DNA from: Chryseobacterium sp. ON_d1
Lineage (GTDB): Bacteria > Bacteroidota > Bacteroidia > Flavobacteriales > Weeksellaceae
Assembly (NCBI RefSeq): GCF_006829085.1
Contig: NZ_BJTC01000012.1
Span: 14,232-78,231 of the forward strand
Reading direction: 5' to 3'
DNA length: 64,000 bases
Shown: one piece after another, positions 9,549-18,037 of the stretch
How positions within the stretch are numbered: position 1 is the stretch's first letter
Layout of the letters: each line of letters begins with the position of its first letter
Notes under the pieces: generated by a model
Told to the model about the DNA's origin: nothing
The model's input: the letters and a program-made list of their open reading frames with translations, nothing else
Database searches by the model: none
Program-made: the position numbers and the translations under genes

Positions 9549-12500
9549 TTATTTTTTGATGAATTTGGATTTGAATTGCTCAATTCCTTTATCATCTATT
9601 GTAATTATATAACCACCTTTAACTAGACTGGAAACATTCACTTTTCCATTATTGATATTTCCTTTATCCACTAATTGTCCAGCAGCACTATAAATTTTAT
9701 AAGTAGCTCTGTCTGAAACCTTAGTAACATTTAGAACATCAACTACCGGATTCGGATAAATCTGGATACCATCATTCTTAACAGCTGTTTCAGAAGTAGC
9801 AAGGTTTCCTGTAATAACTACGTTATAGTCTTCAACTTCTCCATATTGGAAATTGATACCACAAAGGTAGCTTGAAGGTAAATAAAACCCAGCATTATTT
9901 GCTCCCACATAAAAGCCAGCAACTCTCATTCTTAGAGGTGAACCTTCTATTGCATCATTTGGAATTGTAAATGAAGCAGTAGCTGTATTGTTAGCAAAAG
10001 TATTACAAGGGAGGTCCATAACAGCTTCAGTGTCATCAAAGAATCCATCCTTATTAAAATCTATATAAGCAACGATTGCACTTACTAAAGACGATGAATT
10101 TGCTACTTTAACCGTGATAGGATATGTATTTCCTTTTGTCAGATTAACCTGAAGAGCCGTATTGTTTGTAAAATTGGTGTAACCAGTAGCTGCTGCAGTA
10201 GTATTATTAATATTTGCCAATGTTACATTTGAGATATACACTGGGCTACCAGTATTTCCTGCTGCTGAACAATATGCAACAGCCGGGGTACTGAAGTTAA
10301 CTGATGTAGAATAAGTACCTACAGTAGCATTACAAACTAAGGCAACCTGTACCTCATATGTTGTAGCATCTATCAGGTTATCTAAATTAACAGAAGGAAC
10401 TGTTGTATCAATTTCAGTCCAAACACTTCCACTTGTCTTTTTGTAGCGTACCTTATAAGTAGCACCAGTGTAAGACATCCAAGAAACACTTGCCGTGCTA
10501 AATGTGATATTGCTTACAACTACATTAGTTGGAGCAGCACTGCTACATGCAGATAGCGGCGCAATACTAACAGGACCTACAGCATAGAAAACGTTACCTA
10601 TTGAAGAAATTCTTACTTTAATAGTCTGACCGTTTAATGAAGATGGGAAGGTAAAGTTTTCAGTTCCATCATTAGGGGTTGATGCAGATAATACCGTCCA
10701 TGTTGTACCGTTATCTGTAGTATAATCGATCTTTACATTAGCAACATTATAAGGAGCAGTGTTAGTGTTGGCAACAATCCACTGAATTGGAGTAGGTGTA
10801 TTCACATCAGCATATTGATTAGCTAATCTGAAAGGCCCATTATCACCTACAATAATTGTCTGAACAGCATGCTTAGTTTGCTGCTGTTGCACGTTTGCGT
10901 TATTATCTCTTACTGTAACCGCAAAATTTGTAGTTCTAGGAACCATTGAAACAGATTCCCAAGTATTATTCGCATTATTTAACACTCCATTCATTACAGA
11001 TGTAAAACTAGGAAAGTATCTTGTTGGATTTGTTCCTGTAGCCTTAGATCTGAATGACGCACCAGTTTTAGTTGACCCTAAGTTAAATTTATTAATCGGA
11101 GCTATAGCATCATCATATTCTTCCCAAGCATATGTAAGAGGATCATTTTCAGGATCTGTAGCAGAAGCCGTGAGTACAAATGCAGTACCTTTAGGAATAT
11201 TATAAGTTGGTAAAGCTGCAATTACAGGTGGATTATTTGTAATTGGAGTTTCTACATCACATGTTTTATCAATTAAATTCTCTTGAATCTGCTCGATACT
11301 TGCAACGTGAAAATACGCATCTGAATTCGCCTGAACATCAGTATTAGCCCCTGTTATACCAGCATATCCCATAATAGTAGATCCCGAACCAGGTTCCATG
11401 TTTACACCACTACCCTCAATATTGTGAGAGAATGTATGGTTACCTCCTAACTGGTGCCCCATCTCGTGTGCAACATAGTCGATATCAAAACTATCACCTG
11501 ATGGAATTCCATTTGCCGGAGAAGTAAATCCTGAACCTTTTCCTTTAGGAACTTGAGTAGTTGGATTAACACATACACATCCGATACATCCTGCATTTCC
11601 TCCACCACCTGATTTACCGAATAAATGTCCGATATCGTAGTTGGCATCTCCTACACCATTTGATAAGGCAGTTTGCAGCTGTTGATTCCATGTACCTCCT
11701 GCTCCAGTTGTAGCATCATCGTACGGGTCATTACTCGGATCAATATAAATTACATTTGGAAAATTCTGTAAATTCAAATGTAATGCAAAATCTTTTTCAA
11801 AAACTCCGTTTACTCTGGTAAGAGTATTGTTGATGGCAACCAATGCAGGAGCTCTTTTCTGATCATCCGTAGCGGTAGCAGGTACACCGGCAAGCGTCAT
11901 AAAGTACTGAGTATACTCACCCGTAACAGACATCGCTAACCTCATTGTTCTGTATTTCTTATCAGAATTTTTAGCAAAATTAGTTGGCTGGTTTGCAAAA
12001 GATTTTCCTTTTTGCAATAAAGCCTGGATCTGCTTTTTAGCCTGTGGACTTTCATTTGTTGAGCAAACAAATCCATCTCCATTCTTCATTGTTTTAGGAT
12101 GTACTGCATATACGGATTTATCAGCATTAGCAGGTTCAATGAACTCATAATTACCTCCCTGAATAATCATAGACTGAAAATCATTAGGAGCAACACTAAA
12201 TCTTAAATATTTAGTAGGATCATCGACACTTGTTCCAACATAAGAGCCTAATTCATACTTATCTGCCAGTTCTTTTACAACCACTGGAAAACTATATACA
12301 TTAAACCTTTCAATTTTTCCATCCAGGGTAGGAAGAGAAATAATAACAGGAGCAACATTAGGCCCCATCTCTTTAGCATTCTTCAATTGAGATCTTAGTA
12401 AATCTAAGTCCAATTTATAATAGCCGTCAGGCTTTACATTAGATTTCTCTACTGTAAAAGTTCCTCTTTTCTTACTGTCTACTTTACTGAATGAAGTTGG

Positions 12501-12566
12501 CGTCCATTGACCGAACGCTGCCCCACCAATAAAAGTACACACTAAAGCAGTAAATACTCTTTTCAT
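9549..12566 (-). CDS. Reprolysin-type zinc metalloprotease with Fn3, GEVED and T9SS sorting domain
   Basis: The 1005-residue secreted peptidase has a signal peptide (to about residue 19), a propeptide-like region to about 200, and a metzincin domain. The zinc site is HEMGHQLGGNH at 367-377, with the downstream IMGYAG as a candidate Met-turn. A Cys-rich loop (CIGCVC, 327-332) precedes the active site. Then come a beta-sandwich region, one Fn3 domain, one GEVED block (FQYGEVEDYNVVI) and a type A sorting domain (IYPNPVVDVLNV...KSKFIKK). The zinc motif with its glycine and third histidine is typical of M12B/reprolysin-like enzymes of Flavobacteriia. It is probably a surface or extracellular protease for protein scavenging; the substrate cannot be told. 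Its own promoter and terminator suggest a single-gene unit. Confidence 0.92.
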   Translation of the reverse strand: MKRVFTALVCTFIGGAAFGQWTPTSFSKVDSKKRGTFTVEKSNVKPDGYYKLDLDLLRSQLKNAKEMGPNVAPVIISLPTLDGKIERFNVYSFPVVVKELADKYELGSYVGTSVDDPTKYLRFSVAPNDFQSMIIQGGNYEFIEPANADKSVYAVHPKTMKNGDGFVCSTNESPQAKKQIQALLQKGKSFANQPTNFAKNSDKKYRTMRLAMSVTGEYTQYFMTLAGVPATATDDQKRAPALVAINNTLTRVNGVFEKDFALHLNLQNFPNVIYIDPSNDPYDDATTGAGGTWNQQLQTALSNGVGDANYDIGHLFGKSGGGGNAGCIGCVCVNPTTQVPKGKGSGFTSPANGIPSGDSFDIDYVAHEMGHQLGGNHTFSHNIEGSGVNMEPGSGSTIMGYAGITGANTDVQANSDAYFHVASIEQIQENLIDKTCDVETPITNNPPVIAALPTYNIPKGTAFVLTASATDPENDPLTYAWEEYDDAIAPINKFNLGSTKTGASFRSKATGTNPTRYFPSFTSVMNGVLNNANNTWESVSMVPRTTNFAVTVRDNNANVQQQQTKHAVQTIIVGDNGPFRLANQYADVNTPTPIQWIVANTNTAPYNVANVKIDYTTDNGTTWTVLSASTPNDGTENFTFPSSLNGQTIKVRISSIGNVFYAVGPVSIAPLSACSSAAPTNVVVSNITFSTASVSWMSYTGATYKVRYKKTSGSVWTEIDTTVPSVNLDNLIDATTYEVQVALVCNATVGTYSTSVNFSTPAVAYCSAAGNTGSPVYISNVTLANINNTTAAATGYTNFTNNTALQVNLTKGNTYPITVKVANSSSLVSAIVAYIDFNKDGFFDDTEAVMDLPCNTFANNTATASFTIPNDAIEGSPLRMRVAGFYVGANNAGFYLPSSYLCGINFQYGEVEDYNVVITGNLATSETAVKNDGIQIYPNPVVDVLNVTKVSDRATYKIYSAAGQLVDKGNINNGKVNVSSLVKGGYIITIDDKGIEQFKSKFIKK

Positions 12567-12593
12567 AAATTAAAACACAATTATAATTTTTGC

Positions 12594-12622
12594 CAAATAT
12601 AGCTAATTTATAACTCACACAA
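12594..12622 (-). promoter_or_regulatory. Putative promoter of the reprolysin-type protease gene
   Basis: Minus-strand TATATTTG (12594-12601) and TTG (12620-12622) are separated by 18 nt, matching the Bacteroidota consensus. The -7 box is 27 bp before the ATG. Confidence 0.6.
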
Positions 12623-12680
12623 ACAAAATAAGTCCATATTTTTCAATACCATATATCTAATAAACATATTTATTAAAAAA

Positions 12681-12714
12681 AATACAAACTATAGAATATC
12701 CTACAGTTTGTATT
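12681..12714 (-). terminator. Terminator after the DUF6048 gene
   Basis: A 14-bp stem with one G-U pair (12681-12694 with 12701-12714) around a 6-nt loop, with A/T runs on both sides. It lies 32 bp beyond the DUF6048 stop codon and ends the rlmD-DUF6452-DUF6048 unit. Confidence 0.8.
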
Positions 12715-12746
12715 TTATATATTTTTAAAGTTAAGATTTAATATTT

Positions 12747-13412
12747 CTAAAATTTATAAGCAATATTCCATGCAAATCCCATATTAAACTTTGAAGAACT
12801 TTTTCCAAAGCCGGGAACAATCATTGGAGAAATATCGTCCTGCTTGGAAGTATACACCATGTATCTTGGTTGAAGATTCACATCAATATAGAAGTTGGAA
12901 CTGAATAACTGTACCCTTCCTCCTATAGTTCCCTCGAGCCAAAAAGAAGACTGTGATGATGAGGGAAAGGCTTCAGAGGAGCTACTGCCCCCGAATCCGC
13001 GAACGGGTACCGCCATATATTCCTGATTATAGAATGACCCGGCAACTTTCCCGCCTGCATAGAATCCGTTGAATTCATTTTCTGCATCTTTGGCAAGCAT
13101 ATAGAATGCTCCCAGCTTAACGAAGGGACCGCTTGCTTTAGCATCATACCCATTTTTCTGGTATATATTCTTTTCAAAACCTGCTTCTGCAATGGCATGT
13201 ACATTTCCTCTGATCTTAGAAGAAATAAATCCCTGATACAGTTTTCTATCCGAAAAAAATCCGACTCCCGTATTCAATGCATCAAGGCCAACCATAAAAT
13301 TGGGCTCATATTTTTCATGAACCTTCTTCTCTGCTTCCTTTTTTTTGTCCTGCGCCCAGCTTATTATTCCAAATAAACTAAAAAGAAAGGTAAAGATTAG
13401 TCTTGTCTTCAT
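12747..13412 (-). CDS. DUF6048-type outer-membrane beta-barrel-like protein
   Basis: This 221-residue protein has a signal peptide cleaved near ISWAQ (residue 21). A short charged segment is followed by alternating amphipathic strands ending in an aromatic residue (NIAYKF), as in small outer-membrane barrels. The family is known mainly from Flavobacteriia, next to DUF6452 and rlmD, exactly as here; its function is unknown. The start codon lies inside the upstream DUF6452 gene, overlapping it by 35 bp, so translational coupling is likely. The family call rests on remembered gene neighbourhood and fold pattern rather than on a search. Confidence 0.7.
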   Translation of the reverse strand: MKTRLIFTFLFSLFGIISWAQDKKKEAEKKVHEKYEPNFMVGLDALNTGVGFFSDRKLYQGFISSKIRGNVHAIAEAGFEKNIYQKNGYDAKASGPFVKLGAFYMLAKDAENEFNGFYAGGKVAGSFYNQEYMAVPVRGFGGSSSSEAFPSSSQSSFWLEGTIGGRVQLFSSNFYIDVNLQPRYMVYTSKQDDISPMIVPGFGKSSSKFNMGFAWNIAYKF

Positions 13413-13854
13413 TTTCTATCTGATTTTGTCCAACATCCACTTTCTGAACAGGATTCGGAGTTATTAATTCTGAACTTAAATTCTCATAGTACTTTTTGAT
13501 CCCACATCCCGGAGATACGTAGGTAGACTTTGTACTGTAGCTGACTCTCACATGAGACTCCGGACCTTTGAATCTGGTTTTGAAATAAACATCTGTATAA
13601 GGCGAGTTGTCCACACGTAAAGGAATTAATCTGGAATCAATATTTGCAAGTTTCCCCAGATCCACTTTTCCTGCACCATAGTCTACTGATACATACAAGG
13701 TATCTATGGTTGTATCTTTTCCGCTTGCCAATGTCCTGAAACCTACTTTCATTCTGGGAGTCCCTTCTCCGCTTTCACAGATATCATCCTCTCCTCCACA
13801 GGAAAAAATTATTCCTAAGAAGCAGAATGCAATGAGAAATTTAAAGTATTTCAT
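13378..13854 (-). CDS. DUF6452-type lipoprotein
   Basis: This 158-residue protein has a lipoprotein signal (lipobox IIFSC, Cys19) followed by an acidic GGEDD stretch. The rest is beta-rich, with two later cysteines (CESGEG and PGCGIKK) that might pair. It sits between rlmD (31 bp upstream) and the overlapping DUF6048 gene, the arrangement familiar from flavobacteria. A role in the cell envelope together with the DUF6048 protein is inference from the overlap and shared signals; no function is established. Confidence 0.7.
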   Translation of the reverse strand: MKYFKFLIAFCFLGIIFSCGGEDDICESGEGTPRMKVGFRTLASGKDTTIDTLYVSVDYGAGKVDLGKLANIDSRLIPLRVDNSPYTDVYFKTRFKGPESHVRVSYSTKSTYVSPGCGIKKYYENLSSELITPNPVQKVDVGQNQIENEDKTNLYLSF

Positions 13855-13885
13855 ATTAAGATTTGAAATTCAAATTTAAATAAAT

Positions 13886-15298
13886 TTATTTTTTAAGCAG
13901 TAATGCAATATTTTCAACATGGTGTGTCTGTGGGAACATATCTACCGGCAGAATCTTCATTAAAGTATAGTGATCCTTCATCAAAGCAAGATCCCTTGCC
14001 TGGGTTGCAGAATTACAGCTTACATAAACTACTTTTTTCGGTGAAAGTTTTAAAATCTGCTCTACAACCTTTTGATGCATTCCATCTCTGGGCGGGTCTG
14101 TGATCAGTACATCTGCTTTAGGATGGTTCGCCATGAATTCATCATTGAAAATATCTTTCATATCTCCGCAATAGAACGTCGTATTGGTAAGTCCGTTCAA
14201 TGCAGCGTGTTCTATAGCAGCATCAATCGCTTCCTGTACAGATTCTATTCCGATCACCTGTTTGGCATTTCTTGCCACATACTGCGCAATGGTTCCTGTT
14301 CCTGTATAAAGATCATATACTACTTCATCTCCCTTCAGGTCAGCAAACTCCAGGGTTTTTCTGTATAGTTCCAAAGCCTGTTTGTAATTGGTCTGGAAGA
14401 ATGACTTTGGTCCTATCTTGAACTGCAGCCCATCCATCTCTTCCATGAGGTACCCTTCACCAAAATACACATTAATATCTAAATCATAAATAGAATCATT
14501 CTGTTTAGAATTGATTGCATATACCAGTGTTTTAATCTGTGGGAATTTCTCCAGTAAGAATTCAAAAAGTTTTTCTCTGTTTTCTTTTTCTTCTCTGTAA
14601 AGCTGGAAAAGAACCATCCACTCTCCTTTGGAGTTCTGTCTCATCATTAAGGTTCTTAAGAATCCTTCCTGATTTCTCACATCAAAGAAGTCCAGACCGT
14701 TGTTTACTCCATATTCTTTTACGGCCAGTCTAATTGCATTGGAAGGGTCTTCCTGAAGGAAACACTCTTTCAGATCAAGAATTTTGCTCCACATTCCCGG
14801 AATGTGGAAACCTAGAGCATCTTTACTTCCGAAATTCTCCTCAGAACTGATTTCATACTGGGTAAGCCATCTTGCATTGGAGAAAGAAAACTCCATTTTA
14901 TTTCTGTAAAAATACTGTTCTTCAGAACCCAGAATTGTTACGGTTTCAAAATCATCAATTCCGCCGATTCTTTTAATATTATTGTAAACTTCTTCCTGTT
15001 TGAAATCAAGCTGTTTTTCATAGCTCATATTCTGCCATTTGCACCCTCCGCAGGTACCAAAATGAACACATTTGGGCTCTACTCTGTAAGGTGATTTTTC
15101 AAGAACTTCTACAGCCTCGCCTTCATAATATTTCGACTTTGCTTTTTTTACTCTTACATTAACAATATCACCTGGAATTGCACCTGAGACCATTACGGCC
15201 TTACCTTCATCTGTCCTTCCAATTGCCACGCCCTTTGCACCGGCAGTTAACAGCTTTATATTTTCAAGAACTATATCTCTTTTTTTCTTCCTGCTCAT
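13886..15298 (-). CDS. rlmD: 23S rRNA (uracil-1939-C5)-methyltransferase RlmD
   Basis: This 470-residue SAM-dependent RNA methyltransferase has an N-terminal TRAM domain (residues 10-70). An iron-sulfur cluster motif follows (Cys77, Cys83, Cys86, with a further Cys near 174). The C-terminal Rossmann methyltransferase domain carries DLYTGTGTIAQ, TDPPRDGMH and the catalytic-cysteine motif YVSCNS. This is the order and length of the RumA/RlmD family, which makes m5U in 23S rRNA. Family members can differ in the uridine modified, so the exact position is transferred by homology. It is the first gene of a three-gene unit with the DUF6452 and DUF6048 genes. Confidence 0.92.
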   Translation of the reverse strand: MSRKKKRDIVLENIKLLTAGAKGVAIGRTDEGKAVMVSGAIPGDIVNVRVKKAKSKYYEGEAVEVLEKSPYRVEPKCVHFGTCGGCKWQNMSYEKQLDFKQEEVYNNIKRIGGIDDFETVTILGSEEQYFYRNKMEFSFSNARWLTQYEISSEENFGSKDALGFHIPGMWSKILDLKECFLQEDPSNAIRLAVKEYGVNNGLDFFDVRNQEGFLRTLMMRQNSKGEWMVLFQLYREEKENREKLFEFLLEKFPQIKTLVYAINSKQNDSIYDLDINVYFGEGYLMEEMDGLQFKIGPKSFFQTNYKQALELYRKTLEFADLKGDEVVYDLYTGTGTIAQYVARNAKQVIGIESVQEAIDAAIEHAALNGLTNTTFYCGDMKDIFNDEFMANHPKADVLITDPPRDGMHQKVVEQILKLSPKKVVYVSCNSATQARDLALMKDHYTLMKILPVDMFPQTHHVENIALLLKK

Positions 15299-15345
15299 TC
15301 TAAAATTTTCTATTTTCCTAATTGAAACCTTTACGTTTCAGTTTG

Positions 15346-15353
15346 CAAAAATA
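15346..15353 (-). promoter_or_regulatory. Putative -7 box upstream of rlmD
   Basis: Minus-strand TATTTTTG matches TAnnTTTG, 48 bp before the rlmD ATG. A small inverted repeat (GAAAC at 15324 with GTTTC at 15335) lies between the box and the gene. Confidence 0.35.
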
Positions 15354-15365
15354 CAATAAAAAAAA

Positions 15366-15383
15366 CCTTATCCGAAGATAAGG
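15366..15383 (-). terminator. Terminator of the thioredoxin-fold lipoprotein gene
   Basis: A 7-bp stem CCTTATC/GATAAGG closes a CGAA tetraloop. A run of A on the plus strand gives a U tract on the minus-strand transcript. Confidence 0.75.
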
Positions 15384-15406
15384 CTTCTATACTGTGTTAA
15401 AGTTTA

Positions 15407-16948
15407 TTATTTTGTTGGAGCCGGCTGTGGATTTGCTGGCTGTGGAGCTTGCTGCATTGCAGAAGGGTCTAGCTGTAATTGCGGCTGCATTTGAGCATTC
15501 GGATCCACTTTCGGAGCTGAAAGACCTGTTTGTTTATCCAGAATAGTTACTAATTCCTGCTCGCCAAGGTTCACAAACGATCTGCTGGCAATTTTACCAT
15601 CTTTATCAATGATAACAAAGCAAGGTAATTTAAATCCATATACACCATATTTCTTAGCAATATCAGAGTTCAAACCTCCTTCTCCGTAAACATTTACCCC
15701 CTGAATTCCTTTTAACAGAGAATTGCTTGTCTTAACGAACTGATCTTTTGTATCATCAACGTTTACAAATACAAAATTCATTTTAGACTTATAGAAGTTC
15801 ACCACTTCTTTTAATACAGGTACTGTAGCTTCGCTGATATAAGGATTCCATGAAGCATAGAAGAATAACATATAAGGTTTTCCTTTGTTTTCAGAAAGTT
15901 TATAAGCCTTCCCGTCCTGTTTTACCAAAGCCGCTTCAGGAGCTGCTTCTCCGATTTTAAGACCTGTAATAGCTACTTGCATCTTTAAAAGATCGCTTTT
16001 AATCGTAGCATCTTTAATATCTGAATCGATAATTTTTTTAATCTTATCAATGTTTGCAGCCGGAGTTGTAGGATGAATATCAGCCTGAGCCATTACAAAT
16101 GCTAAAAGGTAATCTTTTGCAGTCTGAGATAAGTCTTTCTTGGTCTTTAAATACTGAGCGAACATTTCAGAAGTCGTGATGCCTGTTTTTCCTTTACTAT
16201 TTGCTTCAGCATATTTCTGGAAATCAGGAGTCATCTTAACAAGAAGATATTGTCTGTAAAGAGGGATAGTTTTTACCATCGCATCTTTATCAGTTTCCAA
16301 CTGAGTCTCATAATCTTTGAAAGCCTTAGAAGCCTTGTAAGAAGGATTTCCAGACATTGGTCCGTGAGACATTTCATAATTGGCAAGCAAATTAAGAATG
16401 GTTACTTTCACATCATTTTTCTTCCACTCTAAAAGCCCCTTACTTGGGTTATTCTTTTTTGCAAGGTCATCTACGTTTTTATTAATATCATTTTCAACTT
16501 TGTGCATTCCTTTCAAGAATGCGGCTTCGTCTCCACTCATTAATGCCTGTAAATTAACTTTGCTGCCATAATCTGCCAAGAACTTCATACTTGCTGTAAG
16601 GAAATCATTATTCTTTTTAGCATCTCCTGTAATTACATATTCACTTGGGAAAGTAGCTCCGTTTCCTGAGATATTTACTTTTTGACCTCTCTCAAGATAG
16701 ATCAGGTTCTGTCTTCCTGCATAGTTGATCACGTACATACCATCTTTAGGAGCCTCAAAGCTCCCAGAAAAGTTTCCGTCTTTATCTAAACCTATATTAA
16801 TTAAAGGCAGGGTACCTACCCCTGAAGCTTCTACGAATTCAATTCTCTCTAATGATGAGCCTCCAGTAATTTTTCCTTTTACTTCTACTTTTTTTGAACA
16901 AGACATCACAAAAAATGTGATGATAAACAATAAAAGATATTTTTTCAT
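15407..16948 (-). CDS. TlpA/AhpC-like thioredoxin-fold lipoprotein lacking the CXXC cysteines
   Basis: This 513-residue protein has a lipobox (VMSCS, Cys17), an N-terminal DUF4369-like beta domain (about 20-125), a long helical middle, and a C-terminal thioredoxin fold (about 340-480). A Pro/Gln-rich tail follows. In TlpA-like proteins the strand before the active site reads WCxxC. Here it reads ASWNPYI (Trp367-Ile371), with Asn and Ile where the two cysteines should be. The cis-proline region (FKLPCFVIIDKDG) is still present. The fold is therefore kept but thiol-disulfide exchange at that site cannot work. A binding or chaperone role is inference. Its own -7 box and terminator suggest single-gene transcription. 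Confidence 0.85.
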   Translation of the reverse strand: MKKYLLLFIITFFVMSCSKKVEVKGKITGGSSLERIEFVEASGVGTLPLINIGLDKDGNFSGSFEAPKDGMYVINYAGRQNLIYLERGQKVNISGNGATFPSEYVITGDAKKNNDFLTASMKFLADYGSKVNLQALMSGDEAAFLKGMHKVENDINKNVDDLAKKNNPSKGLLEWKKNDVKVTILNLLANYEMSHGPMSGNPSYKASKAFKDYETQLETDKDAMVKTIPLYRQYLLVKMTPDFQKYAEANSKGKTGITTSEMFAQYLKTKKDLSQTAKDYLLAFVMAQADIHPTTPAANIDKIKKIIDSDIKDATIKSDLLKMQVAITGLKIGEAAPEAALVKQDGKAYKLSENKGKPYMLFFYASWNPYISEATVPVLKEVVNFYKSKMNFVFVNVDDTKDQFVKTSNSLLKGIQGVNVYGEGGLNSDIAKKYGVYGFKLPCFVIIDKDGKIASRSFVNLGEQELVTILDKQTGLSAPKVDPNAQMQPQLQLDPSAMQQAPQPANPQPAPTK

Positions 16949-16967
16949 TTCAATTTTTAATATTACA

Positions 16968-16975
16968 CAAAAATA
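16968..16975 (-). promoter_or_regulatory. Putative -7 box of the thioredoxin-fold lipoprotein gene
   Basis: Minus-strand TATTTTTG, 20 bp before the ATG. No clear -33 TTG is visible. Confidence 0.35.
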
Positions 16976-17192
16976 CGCTTTTTAGGGCTTGCTAATTCAC
17001 ACTGATTATTTTTTTTAAAAATTTTATTATTATCGCTCAAAAGGATATCTCAACAATCTCTTTTTGAATGACAAAGGTTATTGAAAGTTATCAGAAAACA
17101 ACTCAACTTCTCTTCAAATATATACTTATTAAATAAGGAATCCTTATAATCTACCAATAAGTTAACAAACTTTAACAGATCATTCTTTTCAC

Positions 17193-17228
17193 AAAAAAAT
17201 CGCCTCCAAAAATGAAGGCGATTTTTTT
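17193..17228 (-). terminator. Terminator of the sdhCAB operon
   Basis: A 13-bp stem (17193-17205 with 17216-17228) is flanked by long A and T runs, 18 bp past the sdhB stop codon. Confidence 0.85.
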
Positions 17229-17245
17229 ATGTATTTGAATCAATT

Positions 17246-18013
17246 CTATCCTTGATCTACAAGAGCAGCCATGTATTCTCTGTTCATTCTTGCGATGTTT
17301 TCAAGAGAAATTCCTTTAGGACATTCCACTTCACATGCTCCGGTGTTTGAACAGTTTCCGAATCCTTCTTCGTCCATAGCTTTCACCATGTTCAGAACTC
17401 TTCTCTTAGCTTCTATTCTACCTTGTGGAAGTAATGCATACTGAGAAACTTTAGCTCCTACGAACAGCATTGCAGATCCGTTTTTACATGTAGCTACACA
17501 CGCTCCGCATCCGATACACGCAGCAGCATCCATTGCTCTGTCTGCATCTTCTTTTGGAACCGGGATTGCATTAGCATCCAGTGTATTACCTGACGTATTC
17601 ACAGAAATGAATCCCCCTGCAGCCATTACTCTGTCAAAAGCGCTTCTGTCTACCATCAAGTCTTTGATAACAGGGAAAGCAGCACTTCTCCAAGGTTCAA
17701 TAACAATAGTTTCGCCATCTTTAAACATTCTCATGTGAAGCTGGCAGGTAGTAATCCCTGTATCCGGTCCGTGAGCTCTGCCATTGATGTAAAGGGAACA
17801 CATCCCGCAGATTCCCTCACGACAGTCGTGATCGAAAGCGATAGGTTCTTTACCTTCGTTAATTAAATTTTCGTTCAGGATATCCAGCATCTCCAGGAAT
17901 GAAGAATCTGTAGATACGTCTGATATTTTATAGGTCTCAAACTGACCTTTAGTTTTAGTATTTTTTTGTCTCCAAATTTTCAGCGTAAGATGTAAGCCTT
18001 TTTTTGCACTCAT
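17246..18013 (-). CDS. sdhB: Succinate dehydrogenase/fumarate reductase iron-sulfur subunit
   Basis: This 255-residue subunit of respiratory complex II passes electrons from the FAD of SdhA to the membrane quinone. The plant-type 2Fe-2S ligand region shows CREGICGMC in the first half. The second half has CIGCGACVATC and CSNTGACEVECPKG, which hold the 4Fe-4S and 3Fe-4S clusters. The sequence and length resemble the Bacteroidota and B. subtilis class of complex II. It lies 24 bp after sdhA and is the last gene of sdhCAB, followed by a strong terminator. Confidence 0.96.
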   Translation of the reverse strand: MSAKKGLHLTLKIWRQKNTKTKGQFETYKISDVSTDSSFLEMLDILNENLINEGKEPIAFDHDCREGICGMCSLYINGRAHGPDTGITTCQLHMRMFKDGETIVIEPWRSAAFPVIKDLMVDRSAFDRVMAAGGFISVNTSGNTLDANAIPVPKEDADRAMDAAACIGCGACVATCKNGSAMLFVGAKVSQYALLPQGRIEAKRRVLNMVKAMDEEGFGNCSNTGACEVECPKGISLENIARMNREYMAALVDQG

Positions 18014-18037
18014 AATGTTATATTTATAGGTTGGAGA

